Source of the DNA: Litchfieldella xinjiangensis
Lineage (GTDB): Bacteria; Pseudomonadota; Gammaproteobacteria; Pseudomonadales; Halomonadaceae
Direction: 5' to 3'
DNA: 64,000 bases
NCBI RefSeq assembly: GCF_000759345.1
Contig: NZ_JPZL01000001.1
Span: 806,001 to 870,000 of the forward strand
Shown: piece by piece, positions 53,880 to 64,000 of the stretch
How positions within the stretch are numbered: position 1 is the stretch's first letter
Layout of the letters: every line of letters begins with the position of its first letter
Made by a program: the position numbers and the translations under genes
The notes under the pieces: generated by a model
What the model saw: only the letters and a program-made list of their open reading frames with translations
Told to the model about the DNA's origin: nothing
The model's database searches: none

Positions 53880-54606
53880 AGCGCCGCAACAGCCAGTTCG
53901 GGATCTGCGTTTCTTTCTGACCGTTCCCCATGCGTGCAGCTATCTGGAGGGGCGAGAGGCCACGACCCTGTTTCTCGACCCTCAGGAGTCGCCTGGGCAA
54001 GGCGTCTACGATGCCTTGTCCCTGCTCGGCTTTCGCCGCAGCGGCCGCCACCTTTACCGGCCGCATTGCGACGGCTGCAGCGCCTGTATCTCGGTGCGCA
54101 TCCCGGTGGACGATTTCCAACCCAGCCGTAGTCAGCGCCGCATCCTCAAGCGCAATCGCGACTTGACCCTGCATGAGCGCCCCGCTCGCTTCTACAGCGA
54201 GCATTACGAACTCTATTCGCGCTACATTCGCACGCGTCACGCCGACGGTGACATGTACCCGCCGAGCCACGAGCAATACCGCACCTTCCTGACACTCGAT
54301 CATCCCTATGCGCGCCTGCTGGAATTTCGCCTGGATGGACGATTGGTCGCAGTCAGCGCCGTGGACCAGCTCGGTCATGGCCTGTCGGCCATTTATACGT
54401 TCTTTGAACCGGACCCGGCATTCGATCGCCGCTCCCTGGGCACCCTCGCCGTATTGCGCCTGGTCTCGCTGGCCCAGTCACAAGGGCTCCCCCACCTCTA
54501 TCTAGGCTATTGGATACGTGAGTGCCGCAAGATGAATTATAAACGAGATTTTCAGCCGCTGGAGTATCTGGATGGACGCCACTGGCGTCGCCTGGTACCG
54601 CTATAA
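53869..54606 (+). CDS. bpt: Aspartate/glutamate leucyltransferase Bpt
   Basis: A 245-residue protein of the ATE family in its bacterial leucyl-transferring form: it joins Leu to N-terminal Asp or Glu. RDLRFFLTVPHACSYLEGREATTLFLDP opens the GNAT-like N-domain; the cysteine cluster YRPHCDGCSACISVRIPV is characteristic, and RRILKRNRDL, RTRHADGDMYPP and YLGYWIRECRKMNYKRDFQPLE complete the fold. The best start is GTG 53869, with GGAGG eight bases upstream; it overlaps the aat stop. infA follows after 122 bp. Confidence 0.95.
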   Translation: MSSRAPQQPVRDLRFFLTVPHACSYLEGREATTLFLDPQESPGQGVYDALSLLGFRRSGRHLYRPHCDGCSACISVRIPVDDFQPSRSQRRILKRNRDLTLHERPARFYSEHYELYSRYIRTRHADGDMYPPSHEQYRTFLTLDHPYARLLEFRLDGRLVAVSAVDQLGHGLSAIYTFFEPDPAFDRRSLGTLAVLRLVSLAQSQGLPHLYLGYWIRECRKMNYKRDFQPLEYLDGRHWRRLVPL

Positions 54607-54728
54607 GCCCGGCCAGCGCTCGAACATGCCGAGTTTTTTGCCTTGGCGCCCCGCATGCGGCACAATATCGCGCTATCTTGAGTCACATATTGTCTCAGTC
54701 CGTCATTGCGTAACGAGGGAATGCCTAT

Positions 54729-54947
54729 ATGGCACGTGAAGATCATATCGAAATGGAAGGCGTCGTTGTCGACACTCTTCCCAACACCATGTTCCGCGTC
54801 GAGCTGGAAAACGGCCACGTGGTCACTGCCCATATCTCGGGCAAGATGCGCAAGAACTACATCCGTATCCTGACCGGCGACAAGGTCAAGGTCGAGCTGA
54901 CGCCCTACGACCTGTCCAAAGGCCGCATCGTCTACCGCTCGCGCTAA
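54729..54947 (+). CDS. infA: Translation initiation factor IF-1
   Basis: A 72-residue S1/OB-fold protein: [72 protein letters not shown] is the usual IF-1 length and order, with the [14 protein letters not shown]-binding face. It occupies the A site during 30S initiation complex formation. The gene position next to aat/bpt and clpA is the conserved gammaproteobacterial arrangement. Confidence 0.98.
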   Translation: MAREDHIEMEGVVVDTLPNTMFRVELENGHVVTAHISGKMRKNYIRILTGDKVKVELTPYDLSKGRIVYRSR

Positions 54948-55008
54948 ACGGGCGGCTGCGCCCCTGCGGCGCAAGTCACCGAGCCACACCGGCGTTACTG
55001 CTGCCACT

Positions 55009-55039
55009 AAAAAAACGCCCCGTCATTGCTGACAGGGCG
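55009..55039 (-). terminator. clpA terminator
   Basis: On the minus strand CGCCC-T-GTCA-GCAA-TGAC-GGGGCG is followed by seven T residues. It lies about 44 bp after the clpA stop and also backs the convergent infA. Confidence 0.9.
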
Positions 55040-55082
55040 CTGTGTGGTACCTATTAGGTACCTGGCGTTCAGCTCGAGATGA

Positions 55083-57353
55083 TCATGCCACCTCGGCCTC
55101 GGTCGCCAGATGTAGTTCACCGCCTTCCACCGTGACGTGTACCACCCCGCCATGTTCGGCCAGTTCACCGAACAGGATCATCTCCGCCAACGGCTTCTTC
55201 AGCTTCTCCTGGATCAGGCGCGCCATCGGCCGTGCCCCCATTTCGGGGTCATAGCCCTGCTCCGCCATCCAGCTGCGGGCCGTCTCGTCGACATCCAACT
55301 GGACACGCTTCTCGTCGAGTTGCGCCTGAAGCTCGACCAGGAACTTGTCGACCACGTTGCGCACCACTTCGGGGGCCAGCCCGTGGAACGGAATGATGCC
55401 ATCCAGACGGTTGCGGAACTCCGGCGAGAAGGTCTTGCGAATCACCTCCATGCCATCGGTGGAGTGGTCCTGTGTCTGGAAACCGATCGAGCGACGCGAA
55501 ATCTGCTCGGCACCGGCATTGGAGGTCATGATCAGGATGACGTGACGGAAATCCGCTTCACGCCCGTTGTTATCGGTCAGGCGGCCGTGATCCATGACCT
55601 GCAACAGCAGGTTGAAGACTTCCGGGTGCGCCTTTTCGATCTCATCGAGCAGCAACACGCAGTGCGGCTGCTTGGTGATCGCCTCGGTCAACAGACCGCC
55701 CTGATCGTAGCCCACATAGCCTGGCGGTGCCCCGATGAGCCGCGAAACGGTGTGCCTTTCCATGTATTCGGACATGTCGAAGCGCACCAGCTCGATCCCC
55801 ATGATATGGGCGAGCTGCCGGGCCACTTCGGTCTTGCCGACACCGGTGGGGCCCGAGAACAGGAAGCTGCCAACCGGCTTGTCGGGTGACTTGAGCCCTG
55901 CCCGGGAAAGCTTGATCGCGGCGGATAGGCTGGAGATGGCCTCGTCCTGACCGAACACCAGCATTCTCAGGTCACGATCGAGATTCTCGAGCAGCTTGCG
56001 GTCGGAGCTCGACACGCTCTTCGGCGGAATCCGCGCGATTGAGGCGACGACGGCTTCCACCTGCTCCACATCGATCGTATCGACGCGCACTTCAGGCGGC
56101 AGCAGACGCTGGTGAGCCCCGGCCTCGTCGATTACATCGATGGCCTTGTCCGGCAGATGCCGGTCGTTGATGTAACGATCGGCAAGCCGTACCGCGCTTT
56201 CCAGCGCACCGTCGGTGTACTTGAGACGATGGTGCTCCTCGAAGCGGCCACGCAGCCCCCGCAGGATGCGAATGGTGTCGTCGACAGAGGGCGCCATGAC
56301 ATCCACCTTCTGGAAACGACGTGCCAAGGCACGATCCTTCTCGAAGATGCCACGGAATTCCTGAAAGGTCGTCGAGCCAATGCAGCGCAGCTCACCGGAA
56401 GAGAGCAGCGGCTTGAGCAGGTTGGACGCATCCATCACGCCACCCGAGGCCGCACCGGCACCGATCACGGTGTGAATCTCGTCAATGAACAGGACGGCAT
56501 TGGGCTGCTTCTTGAGTTCGGCAAGCAAGCTCTTTAGCCGCTTTTCGAAATCGCCGCGGTACTTGGTACCGGCAAGCAGCGCGCCCATGTCGAGCGAGTA
56601 GACCACCGCATCGGCGATCACGTCGGGCACGTCTTCCTCGACGATACGCTTGGCCAGGCCTTCGGCGATGGCGGTCTTGCCGACACCGGCTTCACCGACC
56701 AACAAGGGGTTGTTCTTGCGGCGACGAGCAAGGATCTGCACTACGCGCTCGAGCTCATGGTCGCGGCCAATCAGCGGATCGATCTTGCCCAGGCGTGCCT
56801 GTTCGTTGAGGTTGGTCGCATAACCCGTCAATGGGTGGGCATTGCCCTCACTGACGCCATCCTCAGCGTCCTCGGCGTCAGGTGACGGAGACGACGAAGG
56901 ATTCTGGCCATGTCCGGACACCTTGGAGATACCGTGAGCGATGTAGTTGACGGCATCCACGCGAGCCACGTTCTGCTGCTTGAGGAAGTAGACCGCCTGG
57001 CTCTCCTGCTCGGAGAAGATGGCGACCAGCACATTGGCGCCGGTCACTTCGGATTTGCCCGAGGACTGCACGTGGAATACCGCGCGCTGGAGAACCCGTT
57101 GGAAGCCCAGCGTCGGCTGAGTCTCACGGTCTCCCTGGTCTTCGGGGATCAAAGGCGTTGTAGAGTTGATGAAATCCTGCAAATCGGTACGCAGCTTGTC
57201 GAGGTTGGCGCCACAGGCGCGCAACACATCCGCCGCAGAGGCATTGTCCAGCAGAGCCAACAGCAGGTGTTCCACGGTCATGAACTCATGGCGCTTGGAA
57301 CGCGCCACGGTGAAGGCCGTGTTAAGGGTCAATTCAAGTTCTTTGCTCAGCAT
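55083..57353 (-). CDS. clpA: ClpA, ATP-dependent unfoldase of ClpAP
   Basis: A 756-residue class I Hsp100 protein. [37 protein letters not shown] is the N-domain that binds ClpS. The D1 Walker A is [17 protein letters not shown] with Walker [16 protein letters not shown]2 has [17 protein letters not shown] and [21 protein letters not shown]. An IGF-loop for ClpP docking is expected in D2. It unfolds N-degron and ssrA-tagged substrates. AAGGGG lies seven bases before ATG 57353. It follows clpS by 143 bp. Confidence 0.98.
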   Translation of the reverse strand: MLSKELELTLNTAFTVARSKRHEFMTVEHLLLALLDNASAADVLRACGANLDKLRTDLQDFINSTTPLIPEDQGDRETQPTLGFQRVLQRAVFHVQSSGKSEVTGANVLVAIFSEQESQAVYFLKQQNVARVDAVNYIAHGISKVSGHGQNPSSSPSPDAEDAEDGVSEGNAHPLTGYATNLNEQARLGKIDPLIGRDHELERVVQILARRRKNNPLLVGEAGVGKTAIAEGLAKRIVEEDVPDVIADAVVYSLDMGALLAGTKYRGDFEKRLKSLLAELKKQPNAVLFIDEIHTVIGAGAASGGVMDASNLLKPLLSSGELRCIGSTTFQEFRGIFEKDRALARRFQKVDVMAPSVDDTIRILRGLRGRFEEHHRLKYTDGALESAVRLADRYINDRHLPDKAIDVIDEAGAHQRLLPPEVRVDTIDVEQVEAVVASIARIPPKSVSSSDRKLLENLDRDLRMLVFGQDEAISSLSAAIKLSRAGLKSPDKPVGSFLFSGPTGVGKTEVARQLAHIMGIELVRFDMSEYMERHTVSRLIGAPPGYVGYDQGGLLTEAITKQPHCVLLLDEIEKAHPEVFNLLLQVMDHGRLTDNNGREADFRHVILIMTSNAGAEQISRRSIGFQTQDHSTDGMEVIRKTFSPEFRNRLDGIIPFHGLAPEVVRNVVDKFLVELQAQLDEKRVQLDVDETARSWMAEQGYDPEMGARPMARLIQEKLKKPLAEMILFGELAEHGGVVHVTVEGGELHLATEAEVA

Positions 57354-57496
57354 GGCAGTCCCCTTCTAGCCGCCTAGGGTATCGGTCGGCATTTCAAAAA
57401 CCGCATTCTCACCATCGGGCACAATTGCGGGTTTGGCAAGCCGCGCTTGTACCAGCCTCTCTTCTTCCCTGACATCGAGGTAGACCATGCCAGGCG

Positions 57497-57871
57497 TCAA
57501 TCGGCCTTATCGATATCGCACAACAACGGATGCTGGCACTCCCTGGCATATTGGTTCACCTGATGGCTTTTCGTTTCCGCGATATCGCGGGTGAAGATGC
57601 CACAGGTCGCCTTGCCTTGGGTGTGGACCGCCAACATCACCTGCACCGCCTTCTCGCTATCCATGTTGAAGAAGGTTTGCAGGACTTCAACCACGAACTC
57701 CATGGGTGTGAAGTCATCGTTGTGCAACACCACCTTGTAACGCGGTGGTTCGGCCAACTCCGGGTCGGCGGGATCCACGGCCAGGTTGCCGTCGTCTTCC
57801 TCTTGCGGCTTCGAAGGCCGCGTCATTCCCGCCATCGCCCGACTCTCGTCAGACGCGTCTGTATAAAACAT
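57497..57871 (-). CDS. clpS: ATP-dependent Clp protease adaptor ClpS
   Basis: A 124-residue N-recognin: [78 protein letters not shown]. The NDD(Y/F)TPMEFV segment and the following methionine line the pocket for N-terminal Leu, Phe, Trp and Tyr. The N-terminal tail of about 45 residues is acidic and disordered, as needed to engage ClpA. The start is uncertain: GTG 57880, ATG 57871 or ATG 57835 are all in frame and none has a strong ribosome-binding site. Confidence 0.95.
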   Translation of the reverse strand: MFYTDASDESRAMAGMTRPSKPQEEDDGNLAVDPADPELAEPPRYKVVLHNDDFTPMEFVVEVLQTFFNMDSEKAVQVMLAVHTQGKATCGIFTRDIAETKSHQVNQYARECQHPLLCDIDKAD

Positions 57872-58017
57872 AAGAGGCACTATCCATCTTCACAAGCCGG
57901 GTGAGCGGTTCGGCGTCAACTCTGCTTGGACGCCAAGCGGCTCCCGAGGTTCATTTACAAGATGCGGCCGCCCAAGGGCGTCTGCAAGTCCTGCACACCA
58001 AAAACCTGAAAAACGAA

Positions 58018-58052
58018 GGGCCCCGGCCCGCGGAGAGCGGACAAGGGCCCCA
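58018..58052 (-). terminator. icd terminator
   Basis: On the minus strand GGGCCC and an inner CCGC pair with GCGG and GGGCCC, followed by TTCGTTTTTC. It lies 40 bp beyond the icd stop. Confidence 0.75.
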
Positions 58053-58091
58053 GTATCGAAGCGTGTGCCTAATGCTGATTCGGCAGGCCGA

Positions 58092-60668
<2,577 letters not shown>

Positions 60669-61268
60669 ATGAGCTCGCTATACCTGCTACATAAGCCCTT
60701 TCGCATGCTTTCCCAATTCACCGACGATCAGGGACGTGCGACACTCGCCGATGTCATCGATGTTCCCGGTATCTATGCCGCCGGGCGCCTCGATTACGAC
60801 TCGGAGGGACTGTTGCTGCTCACCGATGACGGCGCGCTGATCCATCGCATCAGTGATCCACGCCACAAGCAGCCCAAGACCTACTGGGTCCAGGTGGAGG
60901 GCGAGCCAGGCGATGCTGCCCTTGACGCGCTTCGCCAGGGCGTGACACTGAAGGATGGACTCACACGCCCGGCCCGGATCAAACGCCTGGATGCGCCAGC
61001 CGTCGCACCGCGTCAGCCGCCCATACGTCAGCGCGAGAATGCGCCCACGAGCTGGCTCGAGATCACCCTGAGCGAGGGCCGCAACCGGCAGGTGCGCCGC
61101 ATGACCGCCCATGTGGAGCACCCCACCTTGCGGCTGATCCGAGTGGCCATCGGCCCGTGGCGGTTGGCAGAATTGAAAGCGGGCGAATGGCGCCGAGAGA
61201 CACTGCATGCCCCGGCCGCCCACCCCGACAGGCGCACCCCATCCCGACGCACGAGGAGAGGCCGATGA
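60669..61268 (+). CDS. rluE: 23S rRNA pseudouridine synthase RluE type
   Basis: A 199-residue RsuA-family pseudouridine synthase lacking the S4 domain, as RluE does (modifies U2457). [22 protein letters not shown] gives the KP motif; the catalytic aspartate is in [32 protein letters not shown] and [34 protein letters not shown] follow. The C-terminal 25 residues are Arg/Pro-rich. ATG 60669 has no obvious Shine-Dalgarno sequence. The stop overlaps the Nudix start (ATGA). Confidence 0.92.
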   Translation: MSSLYLLHKPFRMLSQFTDDQGRATLADVIDVPGIYAAGRLDYDSEGLLLLTDDGALIHRISDPRHKQPKTYWVQVEGEPGDAALDALRQGVTLKDGLTRPARIKRLDAPAVAPRQPPIRQRENAPTSWLEITLSEGRNRQVRRMTAHVEHPTLRLIRVAIGPWRLAELKAGEWRRETLHAPAAHPDRRTPSRRTRRGR

Positions 61269-61714
61269 AACGCTGGACACCCCGTGTCACCGTGGCGACC
61301 GTGGTCGAGCGGGCCGGACGCTATCTGCTGGTCGAAGAGGATCGCGGCGGCCCCTTCACACTGTTCAACCAGCCCGCCGGCCACCTGGAGCCGGGAGAGA
61401 CGATCCTCCAGAGCGCCGAGCGTGAAGTGCGCGAGGAGAGTGCCTGGCGTGTCGGCATCACCGATTATCTGGGGCTCTACGTCTACGAAGCCCGCGACGG
61501 ACTGACCTTCCATAGCCATGCCTTCGTCGGCATGGCCCTGGCGCACCTAGGCAATGCCCTGGATCCCGCCATCCTCGCCACGCACTGGGTTACCTTCGAC
61601 GAACTCGAAGACTTGGACCGTGCCGGGCGCCTGCGCAGCCCGCTTGTCATAAGACGCGTCCGTGACGCTCGCCTGGGCCGCGTGTTCCCCATGGACGTTA
61701 TCCACGAGCGCTGA
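61265..61714 (+). CDS. nudJ: Nudix hydrolase, NudJ type
   Basis: A 149-residue Nudix protein: [55 protein letters not shown]. The Nudix box G-x5-E-x7-R-E-V-x-E-E is complete, with the four metal-binding glutamates. The family member NudJ removes phosphate from thiamine-precursor and nucleoside di/triphosphates. Position after rluE, with overlapping ATGA and GGAGAGG upstream, matches the rluE-nudJ-mnmA order of many gammaproteobacteria, although mnmA is not present: an RND gene follows on the other strand. Confidence 0.88.
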   Translation: MKRWTPRVTVATVVERAGRYLLVEEDRGGPFTLFNQPAGHLEPGETILQSAEREVREESAWRVGITDYLGLYVYEARDGLTFHSHAFVGMALAHLGNALDPAILATHWVTFDELEDLDRAGRLRSPLVIRRVRDARLGRVFPMDVIHER

Positions 61715-61723
61715 TCCTGACCG

Positions 61724-64000
61724 TCACGCTTCGCGCCACGATTCCCGAACTGACGGCTCGCGCTCCATCAGCCGATACAGCGCGGGGATGACCACCAAGG
61801 TAAGCAGGGTCGAGGCCATCAGGCCCGAGATGATCGACCACGCCATGGGCGGCCACAACGTCGACTCGGTCATGGTCAACGGGACCAGGCCCACGATCGT
61901 GGTCGCGGTGGTCAGCAGGACCGGCCGGATGCGTCGCTCCACGGCACCGACGACAGCTTCTCTCAATGCCATGCCCGCCTGACGATTCGCATTCATCACG
62001 TCGATGAGTACGATGGCGTTGTTCACCACGATACCGACCAGCGCCACGACGCCCAGGATGGCCGTGAATCCGAACGGCTGCTGAGTCAGCCATAATCCAG
62101 GGATCACCCCGACAGCGGCTAGCGGCACCGTAACCAAGACGATGGCCAACTGCCGGAATGAATTGAATTGGGCCAGCAGGAACACGATCAGCAGCAACGC
62201 CCCGAACGGCAAGGTATGGAATAGCGCGGCATTGGCATCTCCGGCCGACTCGGCGAGCCCGCCGATATCGAAGCTTATGCCCGCTGGCAACGCCAAGGCA
62301 CCGAGCCGCGGCGTGAGGTCTGCCAGGACACCGGCATAGGTGTAATCGTCTGCCACCTCGGAGAGCACCAGCGTCATGCGTCTCAGGTCACGATGATTGA
62401 TGATCGCCGGTTGCCAGATCGTTTCCAGCTGGGCCAGTTCGCCCAACGGCACACTTTCGCCGGAAGCCGCCTTAAGGCGCAGCCCCGCCAGGCCAGCGCT
62501 GGGGAAGCGTTCCCCTTCCGGCGAGCGAATCACGAGCGGCACCGGATCCCGGCCCGCCCGCCAGGTACTGAACTCCCCTCCACGGCTCGCCACCGCCAAG
62601 GCGCTGGCGACATCCTGTCGGGTTACGCCAAACAGGGCAGCCCGTGCATCGTCTACCGTCACCCTGAGTGTCGCCAGGCCCTCGCCCAATCGGTGTCTGG
62701 CATCCAGCGCACCGGGAGTGGCACGCACTTCGGCCAGAATACGTTCAGCCGCCTCGGCCAGGTCCTCGGTATCGTCGCCATAGACATGGATTTCGATCGG
62801 TGCTTCCACGGGAGGCCCCTGGCCCAGCCGCCTCGCCACCACTTCGGCGTCGGGCATCCGCTCGGCCGCCTCACGACGTACCCACCCCATCAAGGGGCCC
62901 AAGGCGCCGGCATCCGTGGTCTCGACCACCAGCCTTGCCAGATGTGCCTGGCGCGGCTGCTCGGCCAGGTTGTAATAGAAGCGCGGCCCACTGAAACCGG
63001 CAAAGCGGTGGATGCGTTCGACACCCGGCTGCGAGCGCAAGGCATCGGCCAGGGTCGCCGCCTGATGCGCACTGTGATCCAGATGGGTTCCTTCGGGAAA
63101 GTGCAGATCGACCACCATCTGGTTGCGATCCGTGTCGGGAAAGAAGTTGTGATTGAGCAGAGGCAGCATCGCCAAGGCACCGATAAGCATGATCGCCGCA
63201 CCCAGCAACACCCCGGCCGGATGACTGACAGCAAAGCGGCCGATCCACTGCCCCATCGCCTGGATCGGTTGATATCGGGCCGGCGGTCGCGGACGCAGGA
63301 TGGCGGCAGCGAAGATCGGCGTGACGAAGACGGCATACACATAGCTGACCGCCAGCGTCAGCATCACCATGACCGGTATTGCACGGGTGAAGTCGGCCGT
63401 GTTGCCCCCCGACAGCAACAGCGGCACGAATGCGGCCAGCGTGGTGCCCGTGGCGGCCAGCAAGGGCGCGGCCAGCTCTTTGACGGAAAGCATGGCCGCC
63501 TCGTTGGCAGAACGCCCCTGGTCACGGTGCCACTGGATGTTCTCGACCATGACGATGGCGTTGTCGACCAGCATACCCAGCGCGATAACCATGCCGGCCA
63601 CCGCGATTTGATGCAGGATGCCGCCGCCCATGGCGTAAAGGGCCAACGAGGAGAAGGTGACCAGGGGCACGATGGCCACCACCGCCAAGCCCAGGCGTAG
63701 ACCCATCGCCACGAACAACAGGGCGCCAAGAATGGCGATTCCCAGCAATAGCGACTGGCCAAGTTCAGCCAGGCGGCGCTCGACCCAATGAGGCTGATAG
63801 AACATCTCGTCGATGGATAACGGGGCGTAGGCCGGACGAAGCTCATCGAGCAGCTCACGCAACTCGCGTCCGAACTCGACGGCATTGAGACGGTTGTCGG
63901 GAATCACGATACCCAGCGCAACCGCCGGCGCCCCGTCATGCCACAGCCGCTCAGTGGCGGGCTGTTCGGTCGTACGACTGATACTCGCCAATTCGCCGAG
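61724..64000 (-). CDS. RND efflux permease (N-terminus outside window)
   Basis: A partial RND transporter of at least 758 residues; the first 250 or so are beyond the window edge. Segments seen are IALGMLVDNAIVMVENIQWHRDQ (TM4), FPDTDRNQMVVDLHFPEGTHLDHS starting the second periplasmic loop, and LVGIVVNNAIVLIDVMNANRQAG (TM10), with a final MEREPSVRESW tail. Compared with the pump at 2467-5598, TM4 has one aspartate (V-D-N) and TM10 lacks the lysine, so its proton relay differs. It belongs to the large HAE1-like branch common in marine gammaproteobacteria. Substrate is unknown. Confidence 0.9.
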   Translation of the reverse strand, partial: LGELASISRTTEQPATERLWHDGAPAVALGIVIPDNRLNAVEFGRELRELLDELRPAYAPLSIDEMFYQPHWVERRLAELGQSLLLGIAILGALLFVAMGLRLGLAVVAIVPLVTFSSLALYAMGGGILHQIAVAGMVIALGMLVDNAIVMVENIQWHRDQGRSANEAAMLSVKELAAPLLAATGTTLAAFVPLLLSGGNTADFTRAIPVMVMLTLAVSYVYAVFVTPIFAAAILRPRPPARYQPIQAMGQWIGRFAVSHPAGVLLGAAIMLIGALAMLPLLNHNFFPDTDRNQMVVDLHFPEGTHLDHSAHQAATLADALRSQPGVERIHRFAGFSGPRFYYNLAEQPRQAHLARLVVETTDAGALGPLMGWVRREAAERMPDAEVVARRLGQGPPVEAPIEIHVYGDDTEDLAEAAERILAEVRATPGALDARHRLGEGLATLRVTVDDARAALFGVTRQDVASALAVASRGGEFSTWRAGRDPVPLVIRSPEGERFPSAGLAGLRLKAASGESVPLGELAQLETIWQPAIINHRDLRRMTLVLSEVADDYTYAGVLADLTPRLGALALPAGISFDIGGLAESAGDANAALFHTLPFGALLLIVFLLAQFNSFRQLAIVLVTVPLAAVGVIPGLWLTQQPFGFTAILGVVALVGIVVNNAIVLIDVMNANRQAGMALREAVVGAVERRIRPVLLTTATTIVGLVPLTMTESTLWPPMAWSIISGLMASTLLTLVVIPALYRLMEREPSVRESWREA

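Overview
This window looks like a chromosomal segment of a halophilic gammaproteobacterium of the Halomonadaceae (Halomonas or a close relative). The evidence is the high G+C content, gammaproteobacterial housekeeping genes with acidic proteins, a monomeric NADP isocitrate dehydrogenase, a very large NAD-specific glutamate dehydrogenase, ribosome modulation factor, and the order aat-bpt-infA / clpA-clpS-icd. The genus is an inference from gene content, not from a search. No insertion sequence, prophage, integrase or CRISPR array was seen.

Layout. 1-7.5 kb: a partial YhiN-type flavoprotein, divergent from an RND efflux pair (adaptor plus pump), then a SpoIIAA/STAS-like protein, pncB and an FRG-domain protein. 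8.4-8.95 kb: no protein gene, but two tandem minus-strand RNAs with the hallmarks of CsrB/RsmZ-type CsrA sponges (six and seven GGA motifs, each with a strong terminator). The first has an exact GacA box upstream. 8.95-11.7 kb: a multi-PAS histidine kinase. 11.8-13.2 kb: an Ldh2-type dehydrogenase and a small cytochrome c, followed by a terminator-rich gap with at least one further small-RNA candidate. 13.7-22.1 kb: a cyanophycin locus. The operon cphB-cphA-iadA makes and degrades the nitrogen-storage polymer; it is divergent from a two-gene unit of an ATP-grasp ligase and an S15/CocE-type hydrolase. 22.1-22.7 kb: an AT-rich stretch without a convincing gene. 22.7-27.6 kb: an HpaI-type aldolase, tRNA-Ser, a YiiD-type thioesterase, a YdjA nitroreductase, queF and a two-gene ABC exporter. 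27.8-28.8 kb: a seven-tRNA array alternating Glu and Gly, with four decayed tRNA-Gly-like units in the spacers. 29-37.4 kb: msrB, a YlqF-type GTPase, alaA, htpX (with a probable sigma-32 promoter), pdxB, a WGR-like small protein, a glutaredoxin-like protein, rlmKL and rmf. 37.5-43.5 kb: NAD-glutamate dehydrogenase and pyrD in one uninterrupted reading frame. 43.6-49.5 kb: trmA, murI, a LysR regulator, a hemerythrin protein, rarA and lolA. 49.7-61.7 kb: ftsK, aat, bpt, infA, clpA, clpS, icd, rluE and a Nudix hydrolase. The window ends in a second, partial RND pump.

How the parts connect. aat, bpt, clpS and clpA form a complete N-degron module: two transferases that add leucine or phenylalanine, the recognin and the unfoldase. 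The cyanophycin genes, the glutamate dehydrogenase and alaA point to a strong amino-acid/nitrogen storage economy. The RsmZ-like RNAs imply Gac/Csr control. A hairpin presenting AAGGA just upstream of the glutamate dehydrogenase start is a plausible CsrA target, which would link that regulator to nitrogen catabolism.

Most worth checking: the tandem GacA-boxed sponge RNAs, the lost stop codon fusing glutamate dehydrogenase to PyrD across a terminator and promoter, the tRNA array with tRNA-derived repeats, and the small-RNA candidate at 13.3-13.4 kb.
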